Assembly: GCF_964355755.1 (NCBI RefSeq)
Contig: NC_092678.1
Coordinates: 147,922-211,921, forward strand
Length of the DNA: 64,000 bases
Direction of reading: 5' to 3'
From: Antedon mediterranea
Taxonomy: Eukaryota > Echinodermata > Crinoidea > Comatulida > Antedonidae
This document shows positions 12,846-33,980 of the stretch, piece by piece. Position numbers and translations under genes: made by a program. Within the stretch, counting starts at the first letter, position 1; every line of letters begins with the position of its first letter. The notes beneath the pieces are model-generated. The model was not told the DNA's origin and searched no databases. It saw only the letters and a program-made list of their open reading frames with translations.

Positions 12846-15683
12846 CTAAAGCCATGTGACTGGGGCATGTTTTGATGGAGGAGGTTTGGAAGCATAATGT
12901 TTTGAAGGATTGTTAGGTGGTGTTGTAGGTGGTGATTTTGGAGGAGGAAGGTGAGAAGATTTAGGAGAACTCACTTTGGAAGACCGTTGTTTACGTGCAA
13001 CGGACGATGGTTGCTTGCGGACACTCTGGCTTTCATACCGGAACTCTAGATCCTCTAGTCGTTGTGTCAATGCTAGTTTTTGCTGAATTGCCATTCTCAG
13101 CAACGAGTTTAATGTTTTCTTTTCTTCTTCCGCTGACAGTAACTGTCTCTGATAGTCATCCAGTTGAGTTACGTACTCATCACACCGACTAGCAAACATG
13201 GCTCGTAGCGTCGTAAACGTCGCAGCATCTTCTTTCAAAGCCTTTAACTCGCCTCTCAATTTCATCATAGTTTCCGCAATTATCTGCTTTTCACTTTCAT
13301 ATTTACTCTTAAGGTTAGCCAATGCAACTTCAGCAGTGGTTTTATTTGCTTTGAGAACGGTTCTCAACGTTGCAACTTGTTCCCGCTTGGTAGTCAACAG
13401 CGATTTAAGTTTCACAACTTGTTCTTGTAAGTCTTCATTTTCGGTGGAACCGCCCGCTTCTATCCTCTTGCGAGACACTTCAACAGTATGCTCAACAGAA
13501 CGCTTCAAATATTTAATTTGATCTTTAACAGTGGATATTAAGTTCAAACATGTCATGGGATCGCCATGCACTTTTTCTGTAGAACCATTGACCGGTTTGG
13601 TAGATGACTTTTGTGAAGATTCAGTTGATTTTCCATTACTGACTGCATCATCTACTTCTTTTAAATTAATATCAGAATTTTTTCGTTCTTTGTTACTATC
13701 AGAAGCTTTTGATTCTTTCAGACGGTTTGCGATGTCAGCTCTGAAACTGTCACGTCGACTTTGCCTGGTTGCTTTAAAATGATCAAGCATGATTCTATGT
13801 GGTGTTTCCCCATTGATCATACAAACATGATGGTACAACTGTGAAATGTCTTCACTCACACTAACCAGTTCATCTTGCGTACAGTCCAAATGTCCTTGCG
13901 TTTCTGACATCGATTCAGTCATTTCTTTACATTTTAATTGTAATAATTTATAGTTTTCTTGTTGCTTTTTGTCTTTTACTGTCAATGTTTTAATTTCTTC
14001 TTGAAGTTCGGTAACACTTTTATTTCTTTCTTCCTCCGATTCTAATGACTTTTTTAAGTCGTTGTATCGCCGTTCATACCTGTGTACAAGTTGTATAAGC
14101 TGATGAACCTTTGTAAGATTGTCATCCTTGGTAAACTCATCCTTGTCATCGGCCTTCTCATCTTCACCGTTGCTAATTTCCGACATGTCTAGCGTTTTGC
14201 TTAATTCTGATTTTTCAGTTAGAAGTCTCTTTACTTGCATTTCAAGTTTCTGTATTTCAGAGCTGTGAAGTTCACTGAAAAGATCATTAGCTAGATTTGG
14301 CGGTTTCTGTGAGTTGTCGTTACCTTGCGACGAGGCGTATTCATATTCCATTCGTTGTAAGATAGGATGGGCAGGTTCATCATCATCAGAGCCAAGGTTG
14401 GTCCTGTTTTCTAAGTCTTCGTTTAGAGCTTCTAACTCTGACAGCATTGCTTGATCTAATTCTTTTTTCAAAGCATGTTTCTGTTCTCGTTCGCTCTCTA
14501 GCACCTTTAAAGTTTCTTCCACTTGCTTCTCGGCAATTTCTTTTAGTCGGACTAAATCTTCAATTTGAGAATTTAGGAATTCTGCATCCTCTATCAGCCG
14601 CCTGTTTTCGTGTTTCAATGCTTCATACTCAACTTGCGATGATTTTAATGAAGAAACCTGAAAATTGAAATAATAAAACATCAGAAACTTGTTAACATTT
14701 ATATTAAAAACACAAACAATGACAAATCATGATTCAATTTTGTTTAAATACATACCTGCTTTTGCATAGCAATGTTTTCCTCCTCAAGTTCACTGTAGTC
14801 TTGCAGCAACCTGGTCTCTCTGAATTTCAACTCTCTAACCTCATCTCGAGCTGCTTTACGCTGGCTCTCCACTTTCTCCAACGAGGACGTCGAATCAGAA
14901 CTCTTGCTATGAAAATGCTCATTTTCACTTTTATACCGCTCTACTTGCTGCTTGCTTTGTCTTACTTCTAACTCAAGGTCTGAGATACGCGTCAATAAGT
15001 CTGCCTCACGAGTCGCAGATTCTTGCAGCAAGCTCTCTTCTCTGTTAACTTCAATGATTGTATGTTTCTTTTGGGATAGTTGATGATGTTCCAAGGCCTG
15101 AATAAAAAGTGGATCATACATTAATATTTGAACATTATCTTTCTAATTAATTTAGTTAATACATTAATAATACAGTTAATTTGTTTGGGATTAGCTTAGT
15201 TACAGTAAGTTTTAAAAGGCTTTTGTTATTGTTAGTAGTAGTACTACAGCTGTTTATAATTTAAATTATTCTCTTATATAATATATAATTGTTACAAAAA
15301 TAAGCCCACAGACAGTTAATAACCTATGGCTATGCAGGTAATACTAATAAACACATTTTTTAAAAGTATCAAATTATTTATTCCAATCCTAGTTTAATAA
15401 ATAAATGCAAATTATACGTAGGCCAGCCTATATAGCCTACATAATAAAAAAAAAACCAATAACACACCTCTTTCGCATGAATAAGTTCTTGTTTTGTGGC
15501 TTCATATAGCTTTTCAACATCTTCGAGCTGGGCCTTGACAGTTTGTTTCTCTTCCAACACAACCAAGCCGTATTCGGCCGCTTGAATTTTTTCTCGCTGG
15601 GCTTGCTCGAGTTCACATCTCAATCTAGCTACAACTACACTTAACTCCTCAATTGTTTCACCGAATTCATCTGAATCAGACAT
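12846..15683 (-). CDS. BICD: Bicaudal-D dynein/dynactin cargo adaptor, three coding exons
   Basis: BICD proteins are coiled-coil adaptors that join dynein-dynactin to Rab6, RanBP2 or RNA-binding cargo adaptors and activate processive motion. Exons: 15468-15683 (72 codons), 14756-15097 (114), 12846-14657 (603 plus stop), all joined in phase 0, giving 789 residues, close to the 780-980 of the family. The N-terminus has the CC1-box IQAAEYGLVVLEEK that binds dynein light intermediate chain. Exon 2 ends with RETRLLQDYSELEEENIAMQ. Around residues 610-730 is the conserved cargo-binding coiled coil, including LRTVLKANKTTAEVALANLK and LNSLLRMAIQQKLALTQRLE. The tail after it is proline- and serine-rich (PPPKSPPTTPP). 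The ATG at 15681-15683 opens MSDSDEFGETIEEL and fits the family start. A strong internal donor, AAA before GTGAGT at 12973-12974, may allow another tail. Confidence 0.96.
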
Positions 15684-16264
15684 TATGGTATTTTTTAATA
15701 AATTACCTGCCTACAATAAATATCACCTTTTAAAAAATAAATATTTTATCTCAAAAATAGAGAGAGGAGTGTCGCTCATCAACTATCCCAGTTCATCGCC
15801 ATTACTTTTTTCTTTAGGATATTATTGAAGACGATACCATTATACTTGTTGGGTGTTGAAATCAAAGAACTTGTTATAAGTTCTTTGGTTTATGGAAATA
15901 ATTGACTGAAGTAACATTATTTCTAAAACTATAAAAAGTGATTATTCACATAAATAATTGTTTTTTAGTAAAGCAATTGTCATTAAACTTATTATTGATT
16001 TAAAAATAAATTGTTTAGAAACATCTCTTTGTACTTAAAATACCTTACAGAAAAGTAGTGCCTTCTAAATATATAGAGGGCGTGCGATAGATTTGTGTTG
16101 TTAACCTTGACCCCAAACTTACTTCCGTTGCTGGTTTTTGGTCTCTGCCTCCACGTAAACATTACATTACGTAGGCCTACATTATTTTAGTCTAGGCCTA
16201 AGAAATAATAATATAAATAACGACTTTTGTTTGAATCAGAAATGAGAAATATTGTAACTTCATC
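15684..16264. promoter_or_regulatory. Divergent promoter between BICD and TMEM167B
   Basis: The two start codons face away from each other 581 bp apart, so one shared promoter region probably drives both. The octamer AGAGGGCG at 16075-16082, preceded by ATAT, also occurs in the other divergent promoter of this window at 30216-30223. Confidence 0.6.
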
Positions 16265-16818
16265 ATGACAAATGGTATGTATTAAACGATTAAACACATT
16301 CAGTTTTATATAATAAAGCAAACCTTTTTTTTTTTAATACACCAGAAATAATGCAATATACAACACTGCTGTCTGTGGCAGTGAGTGCACAATGTCTGAA
16401 ATGTATAATAAATAGGTAGGGATATTTTCAAGAATGATTTTACCATGTTTTAACATATTTCTATGTTTTTTTAAAGTATACTCATTCGATGGGCTGATCA
16501 TTTTGGCCTTGCTTATAATTTGCACGTGCGCTTACATGAGACGAGTACCAAGGTTGAAGAAATGGTTCCTATCGGAAAAGAAAGGTTTTCTAGGTATTTT
16601 TTATAAAGGTAAATTAATTGAGAATATGCAATTTTATTTTGTTCATTTTTAAATTATAATGCAACAGATTTATCTATATTTACAATCCTATAGTTGAATT
16701 GAAGGATTAATTTTAAATGTTCTCTGTTTTTTCAGCTTCAATAATTGGAACAAGGTTACATTTTGCAGTTGCAATAACATGTACATTTATGGCGGTGTAT
16801 GTATTACTTTTAAAGTGA
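16265..16818 (+). CDS. TMEM167B: Kish-B, TMEM167B, small secretory-pathway membrane protein
   Basis: Kish proteins are small two-helix membrane proteins of the early secretory pathway, needed for normal constitutive secretion. Exons: 16265-16274 (ATG ACA AAT G), 16477-16608, 16736-16818. Phase is continuous and the total is 74 residues, the family length. The product opens [20 protein letters not shown], then [40 protein letters not shown] and a second hydrophobic helix ending VYVLLLK. VYSFDG, CTCAY and VPRLK identify the B form rather than TMEM167A. The first exon contributes only ten coding bases. Confidence 0.96.
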
Positions 16819-18010
16819 CAATTACAATAATACAAAGCTACAAATGTAGACATTTGTGAAACATAGTAAAAGATAAAAAGAGGAAACTTAGAATCCAGAA
16901 TGATGTCAGCAGCTGAAATGAAAGGTTAAAATGGACGCCGCAAACAATGATGCCACCGGTCAAATGCCATATAAACCTGGAAGCTACTGTCATGCATTAT
17001 CATCTTTAATCGCTGCGGAAAAAAAAAAGTTTCTAAATGTTTGCCTCAAAGACGTACAAATGTTGAGCATATTTATTTAGTATTTTTGTAGGCCACTCAC
17101 TCACTCCTTTCAACATAATTTACTAACATTTTTTGTAATGAAAGATTCACTCTATAAATGATAGTAAATTAAAAGTTCTATTTATCTTGTGATTACAATG
17201 TAAAATGGTTGTGAGCATATTTTTTTCTAAATGATATACTTTGTATAGGCAGCATGTGATTTGTTAAAATCTATTTTAGTTGTTTTTGTACATATAATAA
17301 ATAACCAGGACAATGTATTTTGTCTGTACATATATCTTTTATTCTACATATCTTGGGGATCTAAACCCCCCTGCTATTTCATTTATATTTTTTATTTTCT
17401 TTCTTTTTAAAAAGTATTTTATTAACTACAAAATTAATGAAGCTTTTAATATACAACATGCAATTGAAAAAAAATGTATTTCCTACGAACAGAAATGCAT
17501 GATGGGATACTAATGGTTGCCTAGGTCAATACTGATAGATCACTAAATACTTTTGATATTTTATTTATTTTTCGGTAATAAAAAGTACAATTATGGTAAC
17601 TTCAGCTTGTAATCCCAGCATGCATTGCATCCATATGGAAATAATGAATTATAATTATAATACAAATTTATCTCAATAATTGTTTTTTTTAAACATATTT
17701 ATTGTATTTGTGCCGAGTTTAAGGATAGCTTGTATAATAATGAGGCTATTTGATAAACCACCAAATTGCCATACTCTTACTAAAATATAAACATTTGTAT
17801 TACACAATATTCAATATCACTCACAGTATTTTGAATCAAAAAATCATGTACAAATTGAGGAATAAAATAATAAAACACATCCAAGACAAACTTTAAAATG
17901 ATTTTTTAACAAATTATTTAAAACTTTGGCAAGTAAAAATGTTGAATGATTAGTTTCCCAACAATAAATGTGATTTGATCAATATGATCCAAGTTCATTT
18001 TACCCCACAA
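16819..18010. other. 3' region of TMEM167B, convergent spacer
   Basis: AT-rich, no exon recognised. AATAAA-type signals on the plus strand occur near 17300 and 17576 and could end the TMEM167B mRNA; I cannot choose between them. The neighbour on the right is transcribed toward this region. Confidence 0.5.
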
Positions 18011-18119
18011 ATAATTAGTGCTAAGGGAATTAAACCATAATTAGTGCTAAGGGAATTAAACCATAATTAGTGCTAAGGGAATTAAACCATAATTAGTGCT
18101 AAGGGAATTAAACCATAAT
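18011..18119. repeat. Tandem repeat, 26-bp unit, 4 copies
   Basis: ATAATTAGTGCTAAGGGAAT begins at 18011, 18037, 18063 and 18089 with no visible differences, suggesting recent expansion. Confidence 0.95.
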
Positions 18120-18397
18120 GTGCAAGACGTTCAATAACATTTATTTTGTACACAAGGACACTGTACATTGAAAGGATATAAGATTATTAAAACTCTTTAG
18201 ACTCCGTGGAGCAGTTCTTGCACAATGCATCAGTTGTTGAACTAAATGTAATATAACTACAGTAACAAGGAGGCTATCATTGTATTTATAACATAAAAAC
18301 ATGTTTATAATCAAGTAGAAGGTTGAATATGGTCATACTACAGTAGAAAGCTGTAAAAACTCATGTTTATTTATTTGGTTAAAGAGGACAAAAGTAA

Positions 18398-19079
18398 ACA
18401 GAATGCCTACAACACAGCCTTGCTTTAAACATGGTGAGTAGTTGTAGCAGCAGTGTAACAGAATGCCTACAACACAGCCTTGCTTTAAACATGGTGAGTA
18501 GTTGTAGCAGCACAGTGTAGCAGAATGCCTACAACACAGCCTTGCTTTAAACATGGTGAGTAGTTGTAGCAGCAAAGTGTAACAGAATGCCTACAACACA
18601 GCCTTGCTTTAAACATGGTGAGTAGTTGTAGCAGCACAGTGTAGCAGAATGCCTACAACACAGCCTTGCTTTAAACACGGTGAGTAGTTGTAGCAGCACA
18701 GTGTAACAGAATGCCTACAACACAGCCTTGCTTTAAACATGGTGAGTAGTTGTAGCAGCACAGTCAGTGTAACAGAATGCCTACAACACAGCCTTGCTTT
18801 AAACATGGTGAGTAGTTGTAGCAGCACAGTGTAACAGAATGCCTACAACACAGCCTTGCTTTAAACATGGTGAGTAGTTGTAGCAGCAGTGTAACAGAAT
18901 GCCTACAACACAGCCTTGCTTTAAACATGGTGAGTAGTTGTAGCAGCACAGTGTAGCAGAATGCCTACAACACAGCCTTGCTTTAAACATGGTGAGTAGT
19001 TGTAGCAGCACAGTGTAGCAGAATGCCTACAACACAGCCTTGCTTTAAACATGGTGAGTAGTTGTAGCAGCACAGTGTA
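18398..19079. repeat. Minisatellite, about 62-bp unit, 11 copies, next to the kinase stop codon
   Basis: GAATGCCTACAACACAGCCT occurs 11 times at roughly 62-bp steps, with small length differences in a CAGCACAGTGTAAC tract. The array ends 43 bp from the MAPKAPK2 stop codon, so it probably lies in that gene's 3' UTR. The 60-90 aa cysteine-rich frames it makes are by-products. Confidence 0.95.
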
Positions 19080-19121
19080 GAGGTAGTGAAAGAAGAACTT
19101 TACAGATTGCAATTTAGTAAA

Positions 19122-28638
<9,517 letters not shown>

Positions 28639-30560
28639 CTAAAGCAATCAAATAGAAATTTATTAATAATAAAACTGTAATTATATGTATGTTTTGTTCA
28701 ACACAAGAAGTGTGCTTCTCTTTGAATAAACCAGTTTTAAACAAAGTTATTGATAATGTATTTTACTAGTATTAGTCAAAAAGTAGAAACACATATTACT
28801 AAGTACAGTATATAGTTTATAAACATTTGCTGATGAAAAAATATAAATATTCTAAATAGAATGAATGGAATTAAAGAAAACTGCAGAGTAGAACCAAATA
28901 AGGGAATGAAGAAACAACTCAAAACTGGGCTACAAACAAAAGATGACAAACCAAGAGGATGGTAACATTTTATTGATGATACTGAATATAAATAACAGCA
29001 AAAGCATTTAAATATTTTATCACACACCACTTTTTCACTGGAATAAAATCAGACCAAAAAATAGTTACAAATTCCAAGCATAAGAAACTAAAATTTGATG
29101 TGTCAAATTACAATTATAATTTGAAAATAATTTAAATCAAAACAAATATATTACAACATGAATTACATTTTGAAAAGAGGCTATACTTTAACAGAAAGCA
29201 CTATTGACAGCAACAAGGGGATCATGAGGAAAGAAGCAGTGAAACTGTTGAGCTTGTTTCTTGCATTCATTCTCGTTCCCGTTTATTTTGTTTAAAGAAG
29301 ATATAATTAATAAAATAATACAGTTTTATGGTCAAGTCACACTACACACAATATGCCAAGTATAAACATGTTTATATTATACAGTACTATTAGTAAAGCA
29401 TAGCCACAGGACAATTAAAAAGTGTTAGTTTTCTGACCCACAAGAACAGTATAGCTCACAAACCTTGCCAAGTTCCTACAGACCTAATAATATGATTATC
29501 AAGACAAAAAACAATACAAATGCAATCAGTTGATATAACAGTATTTAATCACATACCAAGTGTTCATTTATACTATATATACAGTTTTTGAGTATTATTA
29601 GTAATAATGTGTCATTGTTTTATATTCAGAAATGATTCACCATCATAATATCTCTTTTTCCATCAATCATGTCATCATCATTGTTTTGGGAACATTCCAT
29701 TTTTACCCTCACTCTATAATTTCATTTTAATAATAAAGCTAAGCCCAGATAAACAGGATGATCTGATAAACATAAATAAATAATTCCACTAACGGTGACG
29801 AACCTGCACATTTTGACCACACTGGCCCTGGCCTAACCCCTTTCAGTAGGCCTTGTATTGTAATCCCAACCTAATGAAGGGTTGGTGTACCAACGTACGT
29901 GGGGCGTTGAATACCGGTGGTCTTCTATCTATCATCGTCGCAATGCAGGCTAACGACGAACCCACTGTACATCCCGGAAGGAGACATTTTTGCACTAAAT
30001 TCTCAGAAACCAAGACCGTATGACCTCAACATTTATACGTCAAAGTATTATGTACATTTAATTTAAAATAAAATATAGAAATTAAATATTTACCAATTAT
30101 CTGCTTTGCTGATATTACCGTTCTTTTTGGTCTATCTTTAACATACAAAACAGCACTTCTTTGCAAATGGATTTGCGAAGAAACAATTTCATGTTTTCTC
30201 TTCCGATACGACTATAGAGGGCGTTTATACACATTTTTTTTTTTCATTATTAATTTTACAATAAAATAGGGCCCGCTTTCAATTACATTAATTTACATTT
30301 TACTGTATGTAAACTAACTTTAAATGTTGAAATATTTATTTTAAAATGTTTATTCACGCCGTAATATATAAATAAATATAGGTATTTCTCAAATATTTTA
30401 AACGCTTTTGGAGTGCGTACTAATATATTCATCTGTAATTGATGTAAACAGCCAAGGCCTATGTTTTAGTATGGCGTCGATCTGAAGAGTCCCAGGCGTG
30501 TCGATTCGTAACAAATAATATTTTTATTTTGACCCGAAAAAGACTCAAAAAATAATTTAA
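28639..30560. promoter_or_regulatory. Spacer and presumed divergent promoters of MAPKAPK2 and RBM15
   Basis: The start codons diverge with 1.9 kb between them. The left part is probably the kinase 5' UTR intron, since an acceptor abuts its ATG. The right 600 bp is less uniform in composition and holds AGAGGGCG at 30216-30223. No coding exon recognised. Confidence 0.5.
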
Positions 30561-32795
30561 ATGAAGTATCAGCCAGCAAGAGACACTTCAAGAAGAATTA
30601 AGGATAGTCCTGAAATGCATCAGCGCATGGGGAGAGACGATCGATATGAATCTAGAGGAGGTGGAAAACCTGGTCCTGGAGGAGGTCGTGGTGGCAGTTA
30701 CAGGCGGGACTTCTACGATGGGGATAAGAGGCGTAGCAGAGACGATTTTGAAACTAGAGATAGAAACAATTTTGGAAACCGTGGTTCGGGGTATAAGTAT
30801 GATAATAAGGATAATTACTATAAAAGTTTGAAAGTTACAAAGTTCCCAAGTCATGTTTCTGACGGTGCAATTAGGGATGCATTGTTTCATGAATTTAAGA
30901 AATTTGGTGATGTCAAAGTCAAAGTAACTCACGGAGGAGATGAGAGAATTGCATTTGTAAATTATGCTTTTGCAGAACATGCTAAAGAAGCAAAGCTAGC
31001 TAAGTCAGGGAGGCTAACACTTTTTGGAAAACCTCTTTATGTTGACCCTGTTTACAGACGTAGAAGCGTTTCCCCAGAAATGGGGTACGGTAGATCGTCT
31101 CCGGGCAGAAGTAGAGTTGGTGGTAGTTACCCCAGAGACCAAGGTCCAAGAGACCATGATTTTCAATCTTATGAAAGACGATTTTCTGGCGGGAGTGCTG
31201 ATAGCTTTCGTGATAGAGAGCCTCTACTCCTACCGGAAGATGACCCAAAAGCAACTCGTACTTTATTTGTTGGTAATTTAGAGGGCGATATCCCTGAAAG
31301 TGAATTAAAGCATGTTTTTTCAAGATTTGGAATGGTTGAAGATATTGATGTGAAAAGGCCAGCGCGTGGCCAGGGAAATTCATATGCATTTGTTAGATTT
31401 TGTAATCTAGACCAAGCTCATAAAGCCAAAATTGCAATGCAAGGCAAGTACATTGGTAGGAACCAGGCCAAAATTGGCTACGGTAAGGCCCAGCCAACTA
31501 CACGACTCTGGGTGGGAGGCCTAGGCCCTTGGACGTCTCTAGGTGTACTTGAACGTGAATTTGATCGTTTTGGAGCCATCAGAAAAATTGATTACCTTAA
31601 GGGAGAAAATTTTGCCTTTATTTTGTACGATTCTTTAGATGCTGCACAAGCAGCCGCTTCAAATATGCGTGGTTTTCCGCTTGGCGGACCTGATCATCGT
31701 TTACGCTTGGATTTTGCCGAATCTTCGCACGATCAACGTGGAAAGTTCCCTCAGTTCAGTGATCGAGCTGCTTCGCCGCGGCATAATCAGAGAGACGATT
31801 ACGAGCCAGGATTTCGCTACAATAAGGATTTTGATGGCGGTAGACGTCAAAGCTATGGTGGTCGAAATGATGTCACTGAGGAGGGTGGGTATCGTAGGGG
31901 TAGTAACTGGCAAGAAAACCGCTACGGAAATAATTGGAATAGACAAGAAAGAGATTCTTACGATCCAAGAGATAATCGCAAACGGCCAATGTCGCCATCT
32001 AGTGATCAGTCTCGTGAACGTTCACCAGACAGAAAAAGTTATAAAAGAGTACGTAATCGCTCCGCTGATCTGAATGAAAGTACACCAGAAAAGCGCATGG
32101 ATGATCAGTTTGATTCGACGGGAAGCGACCATTCCCCTGAACGCCAAAGGCGTCACGGTTCAAGGAGTAATGACGATGATAATGGTGCATTTCGTGGAAG
32201 AAAACGTGAACGTGAAAGTAAATCTGATAAATCTAGTAGAATGCGAGAAAGAATTGCCGCTGTTGACAGCGTGTTTGATCTGTCCAAATATTTTGGTGCT
32301 GCCTGGCATGGCTTTATTGTGTTGAAAAATAGTGCTTTTTGTACTCGCATGTATCTGTTAGATGGAGACATCTCAATTGTTGAGTCATTACTTGGTTCTG
32401 GTAAAAATGAGGATGAACAAATTTTAAAGATTACACAACGTTTGCGTCTTGACCAACCTAAACTGGAAGAGGTGACCAAGAGGATTACGTCCGCAGGAGC
32501 TGATGGTCACTGCTTGTTGTTGGCTCTGCCAGCCGACGATGCTCCGAAATTACCAAATGCAACACAATCGCGAACGCTTAGAAATTTGGTGACTTACTTG
32601 CAACAGAAAGAAGCAGCTGGTGTGATTAGTTTGCCTGTCGCAGGTCACAAAGACAAAGAAAGTGCTGGCATTTTACACGCATTCCCACCCTGCCAATACT
32701 CACAGAACCATCTTCTGCGTATTGCTCCAAATTTGGGTATTGAACCATCTAAAGAAGATCACTTAGTCATCATCATTGTGCGTGGTGTTGCTTAA
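30561..32795 (+). CDS. RBM15: RBM15/Spenito, SPEN-family RNA-binding protein, single exon
   Basis: RBM15 is an adaptor of the nuclear m6A methyltransferase complex that guides it to RNA; it also acts in splicing and Wnt or Notch signalling. The 744-residue frame is uninterrupted. An arginine-, glycine- and aspartate-rich N-terminus precedes three RRMs at about 88-163, 232-309 and 313-388; RRM2 has TLFVGNL and NSYAFVRF, RRM3 LWVGGLGPWTSL. A low-complexity RS/RD linker with SPxR-type sites follows, then a SPOC domain from about 575 to the end (FDLSKYFGAAWHGFIVLKN, ending HLVIIIVRGVA). The length is near the fly protein and shorter than human RBM15. The ATG at 30561 is the first in frame after AT-rich leader. 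Human RBM15 has spliced alternative C-termini; here the stop directly follows SPOC. SPEN itself is far larger and unlikely. Confidence 0.97.
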   Translation: MKYQPARDTSRRIKDSPEMHQRMGRDDRYESRGGGKPGPGGGRGGSYRRDFYDGDKRRSRDDFETRDRNNFGNRGSGYKYDNKDNYYKSLKVTKFPSHVSDGAIRDALFHEFKKFGDVKVKVTHGGDERIAFVNYAFAEHAKEAKLAKSGRLTLFGKPLYVDPVYRRRSVSPEMGYGRSSPGRSRVGGSYPRDQGPRDHDFQSYERRFSGGSADSFRDREPLLLPEDDPKATRTLFVGNLEGDIPESELKHVFSRFGMVEDIDVKRPARGQGNSYAFVRFCNLDQAHKAKIAMQGKYIGRNQAKIGYGKAQPTTRLWVGGLGPWTSLGVLEREFDRFGAIRKIDYLKGENFAFILYDSLDAAQAAASNMRGFPLGGPDHRLRLDFAESSHDQRGKFPQFSDRAASPRHNQRDDYEPGFRYNKDFDGGRRQSYGGRNDVTEEGGYRRGSNWQENRYGNNWNRQERDSYDPRDNRKRPMSPSSDQSRERSPDRKSYKRVRNRSADLNESTPEKRMDDQFDSTGSDHSPERQRRHGSRSNDDDNGAFRGRKRERESKSDKSSRMRERIAAVDSVFDLSKYFGAAWHGFIVLKNSAFCTRMYLLDGDISIVESLLGSGKNEDEQILKITQRLRLDQPKLEEVTKRITSAGADGHCLLLALPADDAPKLPNATQSRTLRNLVTYLQQKEAAGVISLPVAGHKDKESAGILHAFPPCQYSQNHLLRIAPNLGIEPSKEDHLVIIIVRGVA

Positions 32796-33562
32796 TCCAA
32801 AACATTAATGTTATTTTATTATTTGTGATTTATTACATTCACATGAAAAATATTGTTTTTTTAAATCTAATTTTATTTTGTGTTTATTTTCATTTTGTCG
32901 TATACAATTCAACAATATGTATTGAAAACACTTTATTTTTGTAATTATGAAATATGAAATTTGTGTCCAAATAATGTAATTGAGACAGCAGCAGCTAAAC
33001 ATTGATTATAAACATGAAACAATTACCAATTTATTTGGTTTTAATTTTGATATGTTTTTGATATATTGATTTTTAAGAGGTCTGTTGTAGTCCAATATCA
33101 GTATTATTTATTACTTCATCTCCTTTGGATTGTTTTTACTGATTTTAACTTATTTAGCAATGTGCTCCAGTATGTATTTGAGTCTTCAAGAATTATTTCC
33201 TGTTGTAAAAAAGACATTTTGGAACGTTTTTCGTTTTCATCTTTTGTTGTTTGAAAATGTCGCCTTTTTATACTACAAACCCATGATATTTGTGATTTGA
33301 TCACTGCACAACGAGATGTTTGATAAATTGGACTGATTTTGGGAAAAAACGAGAACCTGTTGAGAATTTGATGTGCATCGAATTGTGAACGTCTTTGTAA
33401 CACAAAAGCAAGATTTTTGTGCAACGTGCCTGAAATTGTATGATCAATGTTTTGATACAGCAAGATTTAGACAATGTGATTTGTTACGCCACTTTGAATT
33501 AGTGCTTGAACTACAACCCATGTGATGGCTATATATAATAAATGTGATATATAAACTCTTTA
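32796..33562 (+). other. RBM15 3' UTR region
   Basis: AT-rich, downstream of the RBM15 stop, no exon. An AATAAA at 33537-33542 could end a short form of the mRNA. Confidence 0.5.
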
Positions 33563-33980
33563 TGTGAATTGGAGGCAGCATCAAGTGTGCAGTAAACAGT
33601 GCCTCAGTCTTAGTACGATACTTAAAATGTGAATTGGAGGCAGCGTCCAGTGTACATAAACAGTGTGTTTAGTACGATACTTAAAATGTGAATTGGAGGC
33701 AGCGTCCAGTGTACATAAACAGTGTGTTTAGTACGATACTTAAAATGTGAATTGGAGGCAGCGTCCAGTGTACATAAACAGTGTGTTTAGTACGATACTT
33801 AAAATGTGAATTGGAGGCAGCGTCCAGTGTACATAAACAGTGTGTTTAGTACGATACTTAAAATGTGAATTGGAGGCAGCGTCCAGTGTACATAAACAGT
33901 GTGTTTAGTACGATACTTAAAATGTGAATTGGAGGCAGCGTCCAGTGTACATAACCGTGCCTCTTAGTACGATACTTAAA
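33563..33980. repeat. Minisatellite, 59-bp unit, 7 copies (RBM15 3' region)
   Basis: TGTGAATTGGAGGCAGC occurs at 33563, 33628, 33687, 33746, 33805, 33864 and 33923. The inner copies are 59 bp apart and nearly identical; the outer ones diverge. Confidence 0.95.

Noticed and set aside
13198-13521. Plus-strand frames inside the BICD large exon
   Set aside because: Antisense shadows of a clearly conserved coiled-coil coding exon.
18333-19112. Several cysteine-rich 60-90 codon frames (LLTMFKARLCC)
   Set aside because: Overlapping reads of the 62-bp minisatellite, not a cysteine-rich peptide family.
30588-32479. Antisense and alternate frames inside RBM15
   Set aside because: Shadows of the 744-codon frame that carries all the RRM and SPOC motifs.
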